A DNA stretch of 64,000 nt from Prevotella sp. KH2C16 (GTDB taxonomy: Bacteria > Bacteroidota > Bacteroidia > Bacteroidales > Bacteroidaceae): NCBI RefSeq assembly GCF_900113305.1, contig NZ_FOOW01000003.1:1-64000 (forward strand), given 5' to 3'. The notes beneath the pieces were generated by a model that was not told the origin of the DNA, did no database searches, and worked only from the letters and a program-made list of their open reading frames with translations. Below are positions 51,158 through 61,377 of this stretch, piece by piece (the first letter of the stretch is position 1; the number at the start of each line of letters is the position of its first letter). Both the position numbers and the translations under genes were made by a program.

Positions 51158-53484
51158 ACAAGAAGACTATCATTGCTACCCTGTTGGTTCTCAACAGCCT
51201 TAACCTTTGTGCTCAACAACCCGGAAGACTGTCGGCCTATGTGAACCCGATGATCGGCACGGGAGGCATGGGACATACCTTCCCCGGAGCCTGTGCACCG
51301 TTCGGCATCGTACAGCTAAGTCCCGAGACCGATACCATTCCACAGAACCTAAACGGCAAATACCAGCCGAAGGTCTATTCCTATTGCGCCGGCTATCAGT
51401 ATGACGACACCTCTATCGTAGGCTTCTCGCACACGCACCTGAGCGGAACGGGGCACAGCGACCTCGGCGATATCATGGTGATGCCGCAGACCGGGAAGCT
51501 GGTTTTGAACCCCGGCACCAAAGACAATCCCGATGGCGGCTATCGGTGCCGTTATTCACACTCCACGGAGAAGGCTTTCCCCGGCTACTACGAAGTAACG
51601 CTAAGCGACAACCAGGTGCGCTGCCAGTTCACGGCCACTCCACGAGTAGGCATTCACAAATACACCTTCCCGAAAGATACGGAAGAACGACTTATCATCG
51701 ACCTCCTGCATGGAATCTACAACTACGACGGCAAGGTTTTGTGGAGTTCCCTGCGGGTGGAGAACGACACCTTGCTCACCGGTATGCGCCTGACTAACGG
51801 ATGGTCGCGCGGCAACTATACCTACTTTGCCATCTCCCTTTCAAAACCGATTAGGGATTATGGGTATAAAGACATGAGAGAGCCGAAATACAAAGGCTTC
51901 TGGAGGAAGTTCGACACCCATCACAACTTCCCCGAAATGGCGGGGCAAAGCATCGTAACTTACTTCAATTTTGAGAACGACGGACAGCCTCTCATCCTGA
52001 AAGTCGCGCTTTCCGGAGTAAGCACAGACGGGGCTTTAAAGAACTTGAAGTCAGAAGTTTCCGGAAAGCCTTTCGAGCAAATAGTCAGAGAAACCAATGA
52101 TTCATGGGAACGGGAGCTAAGCATATTGGAATGCAAGGGAACCTCAGACCAGAAGACGATGCTCTACACCTCGCTCTATCACACCATGATCAATCCGTCG
52201 ATTTACATGGATGTCGACCGCAAATACCGTGGCGTGGACGGCAATATACACACGGCAGAAGACTTCGACAACTATACCATCTTCTCCGTATGGGACACCT
52301 ATCGCGCCGAACACCCGCTGCTCGGGTTGCTGAAGACCTCGCGCAACACCAATATGGTCAAGTCGATGATCAAGCACCAGCAACAGGAACGGCTCCACAT
52401 GCTTCCCGTATGGAGCCTCATGGGCAACGAGGGCTGGTGCATGACGGGGTATCATGCCGTAACCGTAGTAGCAGACGCACTGGTCAACGGGGCTGCCCTT
52501 GACACGGAAGAAGCCCTGAAGGCCATGGTGGAAACCTCTAACTGCAAGTATTTTCCAAGTGTTGAGAAGTATCGCAAGCTGGGCTATGCCCCCTATGACA
52601 AGGATGCTACCGCAGCCTCCAATACCCTTGAATACTCACTTGACGACTTTACCATCTACGCAGCGGCACATAAGCTCGGCAATAAAACCGTCTCGGACGA
52701 ATATGCCAAGCGCGCCCTGTTCTATCGGAACACATTTGACCGCAAGGCCGGATTCGCCTCTCCCCGTTACGAGAACGGCAAGTTCAAGGACAATCTGGAC
52801 CCCTATCAGACCTATGACGAAGGTTTCATCGAAGGCAATTCCTGGAATTTCTCCTTCTCTGCACCGCAAGATGTCAAAGGCCTGATGAATGAATTCGGCG
52901 GCGAGAAGACCTTCCAGAAGAAGTTAGACCAGCTCTTCGAGATGAACCTTCCTGCCAAATACTATGAAGACAATGAGGACATAGAGGCGGAATGCTTGGT
53001 CGGAGGCTATGTACACGGCAATGAGCCGAGCCACCACATACCTTATTTATATGCATGGACATCGGCTCCGTGGAAGACGCAGAAATGGATGCGCACCATC
53101 ATGAACCAGATGTACAGGAACGATATACGAGGACTGGGAGGCAACGATGACTGTGGCCAGATGTCGGCATGGTACATATTCTCAGCCATGGGCTTCTATC
53201 CAGTCTGCCCGGCTACCGGCCAGTATGTACTCGGGGCTCCCTACCTTCCCTATGCCAAGGTTGCGCTGGAGAACGGAAAGACGATAACCGTCATTGCAAA
53301 AGGCGTCAGCGACAAGAATCGCTATGTAAGGAGCGTGAAGCTAAACGGCCGTCCTTACAGCAAGCTCTACATCACTTATGAAGACTTGACAAAGGACTGT
53401 ACGATAGAATTCACCATGGGGAGCAAGCCCAACAAGGACCGGGGCTTGAATCCGGAGGACAAACCTTTCTCGCTGGAGAAATAA
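51154..53484 (+). CDS. GH92 family alpha-mannosidase, secreted
   Basis: 776 residues with signal peptide (KKTIIATLLVLNSLNLCAQ). VNPMIGTGGMGHTFPGACAP is the conserved GH92 opening. The C-terminal alpha/alpha barrel holds EAECLVGGYVHGNEPSHHIP (catalytic acid Glu) and GGNDDCGQMSAWYIFSAMGF (calcium/base Asp pair). GH92 enzymes are calcium-dependent exo-alpha-mannosidases that trim mannose from N-glycans or yeast mannan. Nineteen bases before the DUF4886 gene, so an operon for glycan use. Confidence 0.93.
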   Translation: MNKKTIIATLLVLNSLNLCAQQPGRLSAYVNPMIGTGGMGHTFPGACAPFGIVQLSPETDTIPQNLNGKYQPKVYSYCAGYQYDDTSIVGFSHTHLSGTGHSDLGDIMVMPQTGKLVLNPGTKDNPDGGYRCRYSHSTEKAFPGYYEVTLSDNQVRCQFTATPRVGIHKYTFPKDTEERLIIDLLHGIYNYDGKVLWSSLRVENDTLLTGMRLTNGWSRGNYTYFAISLSKPIRDYGYKDMREPKYKGFWRKFDTHHNFPEMAGQSIVTYFNFENDGQPLILKVALSGVSTDGALKNLKSEVSGKPFEQIVRETNDSWERELSILECKGTSDQKTMLYTSLYHTMINPSIYMDVDRKYRGVDGNIHTAEDFDNYTIFSVWDTYRAEHPLLGLLKTSRNTNMVKSMIKHQQQERLHMLPVWSLMGNEGWCMTGYHAVTVVADALVNGAALDTEEALKAMVETSNCKYFPSVEKYRKLGYAPYDKDATAASNTLEYSLDDFTIYAAAHKLGNKTVSDEYAKRALFYRNTFDRKAGFASPRYENGKFKDNLDPYQTYDEGFIEGNSWNFSFSAPQDVKGLMNEFGGEKTFQKKLDQLFEMNLPAKYYEDNEDIEAECLVGGYVHGNEPSHHIPYLYAWTSAPWKTQKWMRTIMNQMYRNDIRGLGGNDDCGQMSAWYIFSAMGFYPVCPATGQYVLGAPYLPYAKVALENGKTITVIAKGVSDKNRYVRSVKLNGRPYSKLYITYEDLTKDCTIEFTMGSKPNKDRGLNPEDKPFSLEK

Positions 53485-53503
53485 AAAATAAAGGAAAAAA
53501 GAA

Positions 53504-54307
53504 ATGAGGAAGACTGTTTTTTTATTGCTGTTGACCGTCGCCTTGTGTACACAAGCCCGACAAATAAAAGTATTGGCCATTGGCAACAGCTTCTCCGAAG
53601 ATGCCGTGGAGCAGTATCTTTGGCAACTGGCAGCCGCCCAAGGTGATACCCTCGTCATCGGGAACGCCTATATTCCGGGGTGTCCGATTGAGCGGCACTA
53701 TAATAACATCCTTGTCGACAAGAAGGAATATGAGTATCGGAAAGTGGTGGATGGCAAGAAAACCAATACCAAGAAGACAGGACTTAGACAGATTATCGAG
53801 GACGAAGCATGGGAAATCATCTCCTTACAACAGGCAAGCCACTTCTCCGGAGTGCCCCAGACTTATGAACATCTGCAAGGACTAAAGGCAGAAGTATTAA
53901 AGTTTACAACCAATCCAAAGGCTGAAATCATATGGCATCTCACATGGGCCTATGCCCATGATGCCACACATGAAGGCTTTAAGAGTTACGGCCGCAACCA
54001 GCGAAACATGTATGAGGCCATTCTGAATGCGGTACGCCGGGAACTTCCGAAAGCCGGAATCCGGCACCTTATCCCGTCGGGCATCGCCATTCAGAACGCC
54101 CGCAAAAAGATAGGCGACTACCTAAACCGGGATGGATTCCATCTTTCTTACTCTCTGGGGAGATACACGGCGGCATGCACTTGGTGTGAGTTTCTTACGG
54201 GAAAATCAGTTGTCGGAAACCCTTACCACCCAGAAACCTTCTACAGGAAAGAAGCCCGGACTGCCCAGAAAGCTGCTCATAAAGCCTTCAAGACTAAGGT
54301 GCTATAA
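53504..54307 (+). CDS. Secreted DUF4886 (SGNH-like) protein
   Basis: 267 residues with signal peptide (RKTVFLLLLTVALCTQA). The SGNH blocks are KVLAIGNSFSEDAVEQYLW, GCPIERHYNNI and LNRDGFHLSYSLGRYTAA. It is a free-standing paralogue of the N-terminal half of the 38.4-kb protein. SGNH folds often are deacetylases or esterases; with a mannosidase in the same operon it may remove acyl groups from a glycan. The linkage is inferred. Confidence 0.82.
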   Translation: MRKTVFLLLLTVALCTQARQIKVLAIGNSFSEDAVEQYLWQLAAAQGDTLVIGNAYIPGCPIERHYNNILVDKKEYEYRKVVDGKKTNTKKTGLRQIIEDEAWEIISLQQASHFSGVPQTYEHLQGLKAEVLKFTTNPKAEIIWHLTWAYAHDATHEGFKSYGRNQRNMYEAILNAVRRELPKAGIRHLIPSGIAIQNARKKIGDYLNRDGFHLSYSLGRYTAACTWCEFLTGKSVVGNPYHPETFYRKEARTAQKAAHKAFKTKVL

Positions 54308-54314
54308 CGGCAGA

Positions 54315-54357
54315 AATCCCCTTTTTCGCTTTTGGAAGAAGGGGATTCCTGTTTTAT
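54315..54357. terminator. Shared terminator between convergent DUF4886 and P-type ATPase genes
   Basis: AATCCCC and GGGGATT arms with a 19-base loop, then TTTTATT on the plus strand. Confidence 0.72.
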
Positions 54358-56241
54358 TCATGCCCTCAATGTACGCATGGCATTGAGAACCGCCAAAACC
54401 ATCACCCCCACATCGGCAAACACGGCCATGCCCATGGTGGCCAGTCCGAAAGTGGCAAGGATGAGTACAGCCACTTTTACAGAGATGGCAAACGCGACAT
54501 TCTGGCGCGCGATGCCAATTGTCCGGCGCGCAATTTTTATCGCCGTAGCCAACTTGGACGGTTTGTCATCCATCAAAACCACATCGGCAGCCTCGATCGC
54601 GGCATCAGAACCTAAGCCTCCCATGGCTATTCCCACATCCGCACGCGCCAAGACAGGGGCGTCATTGATGCCGTCGCCGACAAAGACAAGGCTTTGGCCG
54701 GCCGGCTTTGAACGCAAGATTTCCTCAACCTTGGAAACCTTTTCCGTAGGAAGTAGCTCTGCCTGATACTCATCGAGCCCGAGCTGGCCGGCAACGGAGG
54801 CACCCACCTCTCGCCGGTCGCCGGTGAGCATAATCACTTTCTCTACCCCCAGGCCTTTCAGGCGGGAAATCACCTCACGGGAGTCAGCCTTTATCTCGTC
54901 GGATATTACGATGTGCCCGGCATATTCACCGTCAATAGAGACATGAATCGTCGTCCCAGTCTGTTCCTTACACTGCTCACACTCGTGGATTTGAACGCCC
55001 TGAGCCGCCATCAGCTTCGCATTTCCCACACCTACCAGCTTCCCGTTAATCATGGCGTGGATACCGTTTCCGGCAACTTCCTCGACATCCTCGACCGAGC
55101 AGTTGTCTGGCTCGTCCGGGTAAGCCTGGCGCAATGCTGCGGCAATGGGATGAGTGGAATATCGCTCTACATGCGCTGCCATATGCAAGAGTTCGGTGTC
55201 AGAGATTCTTTCGGGATGCACGGCGTTGACCGAGAAAACACCCTTGGTGAGCGTTCCCGTCTTGTCAAAGACCACGATGCCGGCCTTGGCAAGCGTATCC
55301 ATATAATTGCCTCCTTTGACCAAGATGCCGCGACGGGCAGCCCCACCAATTCCCCCGAAAAAGGTGAGGGGCACCGAAATGACCAAGGCGCACGGACAGG
55401 AAACGACCAGGAAAGTCAATGCCCGATATAGCCAGACGGAGAAAGACTCGGTGTAACTGTCGGCAAAGAAGGGTGGAATGAATGCCAACGCAAGGGCAAG
55501 AAACACTACGATGGGTGTATAGACACGGGCAAAGCGAGTGATAAAGCTTTCGCTCTTCGATTTGTTTTTTCCTGCATTCTCCACAAGGGAGATGATTTTA
55601 GAGGCCGTGGACTCATTGAAGACCTTGGTAGTCTGGACTTTAAGCACTCCCGAAATGTTCACGCACCCGGACACAACCTCATCTCCCACGCTGACATCTC
55701 GCGGCAAGCTCTCACCCGTCAAGGCAACCGTATTCAGACTCGAACGACCCTCTATGACAACTCCGTCCAATGGAATACGCTCCCCTGGACGGACGATGAT
55801 GCACTCTCCCACCCCAACCGTCTCCGGAGAAACCGACAATACCTCGCCGTTACGCTCCACATTGGCGGTGTCGGGGCGAATGTCCATCAGGTCGGAAATC
55901 GAACCGCGGCTTTTGTCTTCGGCATAGTCTTCGAACAGTTCGCCCACCTGGAAGAACAACATCACAAACACCGCTTCGAGGAACTGGTTTTCTGCACCGG
56001 GCAGAAAACCAATCAGCAATGCTCCCAAAGTGGCTATCGACATCAGGAAGTCTTCGTCGAAAGGGTCGCCCTTGCATATTCCCTCCCATGCCTCAGCCAG
56101 CACATCGTAGCTTATCAGCAAATAAGGGACGAGATAAACCATGAGTATCCCCCACATTGGAAAATTCAGATGTTCCTCCACAAGCCAAGCTCCGAAAAGG
56201 AGTATGGCCGTGAGAATAATTCGTAATAGCTTTTTGTTCAT
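54358..56241 (-). CDS. Heavy-metal P1B-type ATPase (Zn/Cd/Pb exporter type)
   Basis: 627 residues. Eight membrane segments; VVSCPCALVISVPLTF has the CPC metal site, DKTGTLTKG the phosphorylated Asp, TGESLP the actuator loop, GDGINDAP the hinge. The CPC plus a late conserved Asp region is typical of Zn/Cd exporters. There is no N-terminal heavy-metal-binding domain, unlike ZntA. An internal CEQCKEQ segment in the nucleotide domain is unusual. No regulator gene is adjacent. Confidence 0.9.
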   Translation of the reverse strand: MNKKLLRIILTAILLFGAWLVEEHLNFPMWGILMVYLVPYLLISYDVLAEAWEGICKGDPFDEDFLMSIATLGALLIGFLPGAENQFLEAVFVMLFFQVGELFEDYAEDKSRGSISDLMDIRPDTANVERNGEVLSVSPETVGVGECIIVRPGERIPLDGVVIEGRSSLNTVALTGESLPRDVSVGDEVVSGCVNISGVLKVQTTKVFNESTASKIISLVENAGKNKSKSESFITRFARVYTPIVVFLALALAFIPPFFADSYTESFSVWLYRALTFLVVSCPCALVISVPLTFFGGIGGAARRGILVKGGNYMDTLAKAGIVVFDKTGTLTKGVFSVNAVHPERISDTELLHMAAHVERYSTHPIAAALRQAYPDEPDNCSVEDVEEVAGNGIHAMINGKLVGVGNAKLMAAQGVQIHECEQCKEQTGTTIHVSIDGEYAGHIVISDEIKADSREVISRLKGLGVEKVIMLTGDRREVGASVAGQLGLDEYQAELLPTEKVSKVEEILRSKPAGQSLVFVGDGINDAPVLARADVGIAMGGLGSDAAIEAADVVLMDDKPSKLATAIKIARRTIGIARQNVAFAISVKVAVLILATFGLATMGMAVFADVGVMVLAVLNAMRTLRA

Positions 56242-56394
56242 ATCCTTTAGTTTTATTCTTTTTCCGATGCAAAGATACGAACTAAAAGATGCAACTCGGT
56301 TGCAAAGTCATCCATAGATCTGCCCGTAATTGATATTGGCCATCCTACCCCAACCTCCCAAAATGACTGTCTTAGTGTGCCCGTTATTAGGAGA

Positions 56395-57696
56395 TTAGAA
56401 AGAGTATGAGAATCCAATTGACATATACTCTTTCAGCTGCCAATAGCCATGGTTGCCTATACGGGCAACGCCATCGTCAAAGCGGGGATAGACAAACAGC
56501 TTGGTCGAAATCCACTTGTTGAACTGGAAGGTAAAGGTGTTCTCCCATTCCAGTTCCGCACGCTCATAGGTTGTATATCCATAAAGGCGGGTCTTCCAAC
56601 TGATGTTGTCGCTGAACTTCCAGTTTAGGTCTATCGTGAACTGCGAACCGAAATCGTGCAGCTGGTGCTTGTTCTCCTCTATGCCATAGCGGGTGGCAAG
56701 GATAGTCCTTTTTACATACTTAAAGTTATAAGCGATGGGGGCAAGGTGAATGGTTCCCGTGAGCCGCTTTTTCAGCCACAACACATTATAGTCCATACCG
56801 AGGGAGATGTTCATCACAAAGGGTCCCAAGAACTCAGTGGTAAGCTCGTCGGAATTGCTCTTCCACTGTCTCATGAATTGGGTATACCCCATCACCTGAG
56901 CAGTATAATACCATTTCTTTGAGGCCTGCAACCCGAGCTTGCTGGTAAGTCGGAGCAAGTTCTCACTGGTGCGGAAGCTGTGTCTGGTGTCCTCGCGCGA
57001 TGTCTGAAAGCCGAGTTTCATTTCCAGCCGGTTGTCCCATTTCACTTTCTGCTTGTTGTTATAGTCGGCATTCAAAGTGATTGCTCCCACCATGGAATAG
57101 TTGCTCTCACCACCTTGGTACCAGTTCGACGAGACATAGTTCTGCAGGAATTGCAGATAATAATCTCCTGTGAATGCCCAGAAGTTCGGCTTCAGGATTA
57201 CCACATCTACCGGCGCAACATCAGGCTCAATAGCCTTGGGAGCTACCTGATCTACGATTTCCGGAGCATGGTCTATGCGAATAGGCTCTGCATCGACCGT
57301 GCCCCCGATTCTTTCAAGTTGTGTCTCAGTCCTCACAACAAGGTCCGGACGACTCAGATAAAGGTTCAGCATGGCCTTGTCGAGCAGGGTCGGAGTCTTG
57401 TCCAAGGAGAAGTTCTTACGGGAAACGCTCTTATAGAAAGTAGGTGGGAGGAAGATGGAATTATATTCTATGCCCGGTTCGGATTCACCCAGCCTTTCCC
57501 GTAAAAGCCGCCGTTTGGCAGCACCTGAAAGCTCTGAATCTGCAAGCAGACTGTCTAATTTCTGTCGGAAAATATTGAGGGAGTCCTCGTATTGGAGCAA
57601 ACGGAGATGATGCCTTTCCCTGCCAAAAGAGGATTGCGCAGAAACCGTAGAAACTCCAAAACACAGACTTAAAAATAGTAAATATTTAAACTTCAT
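56395..57696 (-). CDS. DUF3078 outer-membrane-type protein
   Basis: 433 residues with signal peptide (FKYLLFLSLCFGVSTVSAQ). Residues 160-433 are alternating strands with aromatic girdles (NKQKVKWDNRLEMKLGFQTS, KWYYTAQVMGYTQFMRQWKS) and a C-terminal phenylalanine (YMSIGFSYSF), as in beta-barrel outer-membrane proteins. DUF3078 has no known function; it may be a porin or secretion partner. Divergent from pyrG. Confidence 0.82.
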   Translation of the reverse strand: MKFKYLLFLSLCFGVSTVSAQSSFGRERHHLRLLQYEDSLNIFRQKLDSLLADSELSGAAKRRLLRERLGESEPGIEYNSIFLPPTFYKSVSRKNFSLDKTPTLLDKAMLNLYLSRPDLVVRTETQLERIGGTVDAEPIRIDHAPEIVDQVAPKAIEPDVAPVDVVILKPNFWAFTGDYYLQFLQNYVSSNWYQGGESNYSMVGAITLNADYNNKQKVKWDNRLEMKLGFQTSREDTRHSFRTSENLLRLTSKLGLQASKKWYYTAQVMGYTQFMRQWKSNSDELTTEFLGPFVMNISLGMDYNVLWLKKRLTGTIHLAPIAYNFKYVKRTILATRYGIEENKHQLHDFGSQFTIDLNWKFSDNISWKTRLYGYTTYERAELEWENTFTFQFNKWISTKLFVYPRFDDGVARIGNHGYWQLKEYMSIGFSYSF

Positions 57697-57803
57697 ACAG
57701 TAAACTCAAAATTACGATTGCAAAGTTAAGAAAAAAAATGGAAGAATGAGCAAAAGCGGGGATTAAAAAACAGAAATAGCTTGTTCTTTTCATATTTTTA
57801 TAG

Positions 57804-57811
57804 TATCTTTG
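57804..57811 (+). promoter_or_regulatory. -7 box of the pyrG-yidC promoter
   Basis: TATCTTTG, 26 bases before the GTG start of pyrG. Confidence 0.65.
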
Positions 57812-57837
57812 CAACCTGAATTAAATATTTAAATATT

Positions 57838-59442
57838 GTGGCAGAAACAAAGTATATCTTCGTTACTGGCGGAGTGGTTTCGTCTCTTGGCAAGGGAATC
57901 ATTTCCTCTTCTATCGGTAAGTTGCTTCAGGCAAGGGGTTATAATATTACCATTCAGAAATTCGACCCGTATATCAATATCGACCCGGGCACGCTGAATC
58001 CTTATGAGCACGGCGAGTGCTATGTTACGGCGGACGGTATGGAGACCGACTTAGACCTTGGACACTATGAGCGCTTTACGGGTATCCAGACCACTAAAGC
58101 AAATTCCATGACGACGGGAAGAATTTATAAAAGCGTTATTGACAAGGAGCGTCGTGGAGATTATCTCGGCAAAACAATCCAAGTGGTTCCACATATTACA
58201 GACGAAATCAAGCGTAACATCAAATTGCTCGGCCAGAAATATCATTACGATTTTGTGATTACTGAGATTGGAGGCACTATCGGAGATATTGAGAGTGCAC
58301 CTTTCATGGAGGCCATCCGACAGATGAAATGGGAACTGGGAAAGAACGCTGTTAATGTACACCTCACTTATGTACCTTATCTCAAGGCTGCCGGCGAGCT
58401 GAAGACAAAGCCCACCCAGCATAGCGTCAAGGAATTGCAAAGCGTGGGTATTCAACCAGACATACTGATTCTCAGGACGGAAAGGCATCTTGAGGAGAAT
58501 GTCCGCCGCAAAGTTGCGGCATTCTGTAATGTGGACTTTGACTGTGTCATCCAGAGCGAAGACCTCCCGAGTATCTATGAGGTACCCGTGAACATGCAGG
58601 ATCAAGGGCTCGATGCGGCCATCCTAAGAAAGATGGGAGAACCCGTAGGCCCTACTCCTGAGTTAGGACCTTGGAAAGCCTTCCTTGAAAGGAGGAATAA
58701 GGCATCAGAGATTGTATGCATCGCATTAGTCGGGAAATACGATTTGCAAGACGCCTACAAAAGTATTCGGGAAAGCCTCTCACATGCCGCAACCTATAAT
58801 GACCACAAAGTGAAGATTACTTTTGTAAATTCTGAAGAGATAACAGAAGAGAATGTTGCGGAAAAGCTCAAGGGACATGATGGAGTTGTCATATGTCCTG
58901 GATTCGGACAGCGAGGTATAGAAGGCAAAATCGTTGCCGCTCACTACACCCGCACCCATGATATTCCAACTTTTGGAATATGTCTCGGCATGCAAATGAT
59001 GGTTATTGAATTCGCGCGGAATGTACTTGGATACAAGGATGCGAACTCCCGGGAAATGGATGAAAAGACTCCGCATAATGTCATTGACATCATGGAGGAA
59101 CAGAAAAACATCACAAATATGGGAGGGACTATGCGCCTTGGCCAGTATGAATGTATATTAAAACAAGGGGCAAGGGTATTTGAGATTTATAAGAAAGAAA
59201 ATGTTCGTGAACGCCACCGCCATCGTTATGAATTCAATAGTAACTATGAGCACGAGTTCGAGCGCAATGGTATGATGTGTGTTGGCCGTAATCCGGAAAG
59301 TGATTTAGTGGAAATCGTTGAGATTCCCGGGCTAAAATGGTACATAGGAACACAGTTCCATCCGGAATATCAGAGCACGGTGCTGAAGCCCCACCCACTT
59401 TTCGTAAACTTCATTGAAACAGCTATAAAGAATCACAAATAA
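57838..59442 (+). CDS. pyrG: CTP synthase
   Basis: 534 residues with GTG start (VAETKYIFVTGGVVSSLGKG). Synthetase domain 1-265 with the P-loop GGVVSSLGKGIISSSIGKLL; glutaminase domain 290-534 with the nucleophile in GICLGMQMMV and the His/Glu pair in FHPEYQS. It converts UTP to CTP with glutamine ammonia. yidC follows three bases later. Confidence 0.98.
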   Translation: MAETKYIFVTGGVVSSLGKGIISSSIGKLLQARGYNITIQKFDPYINIDPGTLNPYEHGECYVTADGMETDLDLGHYERFTGIQTTKANSMTTGRIYKSVIDKERRGDYLGKTIQVVPHITDEIKRNIKLLGQKYHYDFVITEIGGTIGDIESAPFMEAIRQMKWELGKNAVNVHLTYVPYLKAAGELKTKPTQHSVKELQSVGIQPDILILRTERHLEENVRRKVAAFCNVDFDCVIQSEDLPSIYEVPVNMQDQGLDAAILRKMGEPVGPTPELGPWKAFLERRNKASEIVCIALVGKYDLQDAYKSIRESLSHAATYNDHKVKITFVNSEEITEENVAEKLKGHDGVVICPGFGQRGIEGKIVAAHYTRTHDIPTFGICLGMQMMVIEFARNVLGYKDANSREMDEKTPHNVIDIMEEQKNITNMGGTMRLGQYECILKQGARVFEIYKKENVRERHRHRYEFNSNYEHEFERNGMMCVGRNPESDLVEIVEIPGLKWYIGTQFHPEYQSTVLKPHPLFVNFIETAIKNHK

Positions 59443-59445
59443 CAA

Positions 59446-61377
59446 ATGGACAAGAATACCATTATCGGCATCATCCTGATAGCCGTAGTATTGATAGGCT
59501 TCAGCTGGTGGAATCAGCCTTCTGAAGAAGAGATCAAGGCTCAACAGGAACAGTTGGCTAAAGAAAAAGCAGCAAAAGCCAAAGCCGCCAAAACGGCGCA
59601 ACTCCAAGCAAAGCAACAGCAAAAGACCAGACAAAAGGTGGAAGAAGATACCACCTCGCTTTTTCATCATGCACTGAAAGGCACTGCTCAAGACATCGTT
59701 CTTAAGAATGGGAAAGTAGAACTTACACTAAGTACGAAAGGGGCTACGGTCGAAAAGGTCATCATCAAAAACTATATTTCCCATGAGAAAACCATTAAAA
59801 CAAAAAGTAATGATGATGACAAGATGGATGTTACTCTTTTCGAGGAGAAAGATCAATCCCTGAATTATACCTTTGCAACAAAGGAAGCCAACATATCCAC
59901 ACAAGATTTATTCTTCCAGCCATCAGAAGTAACCGACACAACGGTTCTCTTTACTGCTCAGGCAGGTGCTGATAAAACCATCCAGCTAAAGTATGTGCTC
60001 GGCAAAGACTACATGCTTCACCTGAAGATGAATGTCAAGAATATGGGTGATTTGTTTGCCCCAAACACATCTACGATGTTTGTAGACTGGTATGACAAAT
60101 GCCGGCAGCAGGAAAAAGGATTTACATTTGAAAACCGCTATGCCACCCTCACCTATCATCAGACTTCCGGCGGTACGGATTATCTAAGTGAGACTTCGGA
60201 GAAAGTTGACGAGATGATTGATGATAAAATTGACTGGGTGGCCTTTAAGAACCAATTCTTTTCGGCAGTAATGATAGCCAAGAACGACTTTGCGGAAAAG
60301 TCGCTTATGACCTCAATCCCGCAAGAAAAGGAATCGGGGTATTTAAAAAGCTATCGGGCCAAGATGAACACCTTCTTCGATCCGACCGGCAAAACCCCGT
60401 CTGAATTTGATTTCTATTATGGTCCTAACGATTTCCGCCTCTTGCAGAAAGTTGAAAACGAAAGCACATTTGGGAAAAATCTGCAGATGCAACGCCTGGT
60501 TTATCTCGGCTGGCCGTTGTTCCGCATCATCAACCGGTGGTTCACCATCTATGTATTTGACTGGTTAAGCAAGATTTTCCCGATGGGCGTGGTGCTCATC
60601 CTTATCACGCTGCTCCTCAAGGCCATCACCTACCCCATGGTAAAAAAGAGCTACATGAGTTCCGCGAAAATGCGTGTCTTGAAGCCAAAACTCGACGAGG
60701 CGACCAGACAATATGACAAACCAGAGGATCAGATGCAAAAACAACAGGCCATGATGAGTGAATATGCCAAGTATGGTGTCTCGCCATTAAGCGGTTGCTT
60801 GCCGATGCTCATTCAAATGCCAATCTGGATAGCCATGTTCAATTTTGTCCCGAATGCCATCCAACTGCGTGGACAAAGCTTCCTGTGGATGGAAGATCTG
60901 AGCACTTACGACCCCATTTTTGAGTGGGGAAAGAATATTCCGCTGATCGGAGACCACTTAAGTCTTACCTGCATCCTTTTCTGCATTGCCCAGATTCTGT
61001 ACTCTTGGATGACGATGCGGCAGCAAAAAGACCAGATGGTTGGGGCACAGGCCGACCAAATGAAGATGATGCAATGGATGATGTACTTAATGCCCCTGAT
61101 GTTTTTCTTCATCTTCAACGATTATTCATCCGGACTTAACTTCTATTATTTCATAAGCCTCTTCTTCAGCGCTGCCATTATGTGGATTCTGCGCAAAACG
61201 ACCAATGATGAAAAACTATTGGCTATCCTGGAAGCTAAATATAAGGAAAACCAGAATAATCCGCAGAAAATGAAGGGACTCGCAGCCAGAATGCAAGCCA
61301 TGCAACAGCAGCAACTTGACATGCAAAGAAAGAGAGAAGAACTTGAACGCAAAAAGAGCAAGCTTTATGGCAAATAA
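59446..61377 (+). CDS. yidC: Membrane protein insertase YidC
   Basis: 643 residues. N-terminal membrane anchor, large periplasmic beta-domain (about 60-350), then five membrane segments from about residue 365: VVLILITLLLKAITYPMVKK, PLSGCLPMLIQMPIWIAMFN and MMYLMPLMFFFIFNDYSSGLN. The conserved hydrophilic groove Arg is in the first of these loops. The basic C-terminus (RKREELERKKSKL) may contact ribosomes. Its end overlaps the next start by 11 bases. Confidence 0.96.
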   Translation: MDKNTIIGIILIAVVLIGFSWWNQPSEEEIKAQQEQLAKEKAAKAKAAKTAQLQAKQQQKTRQKVEEDTTSLFHHALKGTAQDIVLKNGKVELTLSTKGATVEKVIIKNYISHEKTIKTKSNDDDKMDVTLFEEKDQSLNYTFATKEANISTQDLFFQPSEVTDTTVLFTAQAGADKTIQLKYVLGKDYMLHLKMNVKNMGDLFAPNTSTMFVDWYDKCRQQEKGFTFENRYATLTYHQTSGGTDYLSETSEKVDEMIDDKIDWVAFKNQFFSAVMIAKNDFAEKSLMTSIPQEKESGYLKSYRAKMNTFFDPTGKTPSEFDFYYGPNDFRLLQKVENESTFGKNLQMQRLVYLGWPLFRIINRWFTIYVFDWLSKIFPMGVVLILITLLLKAITYPMVKKSYMSSAKMRVLKPKLDEATRQYDKPEDQMQKQQAMMSEYAKYGVSPLSGCLPMLIQMPIWIAMFNFVPNAIQLRGQSFLWMEDLSTYDPIFEWGKNIPLIGDHLSLTCILFCIAQILYSWMTMRQQKDQMVGAQADQMKMMQWMMYLMPLMFFFIFNDYSSGLNFYYFISLFFSAAIMWILRKTTNDEKLLAILEAKYKENQNNPQKMKGLAARMQAMQQQQLDMQRKREELERKKSKLYGK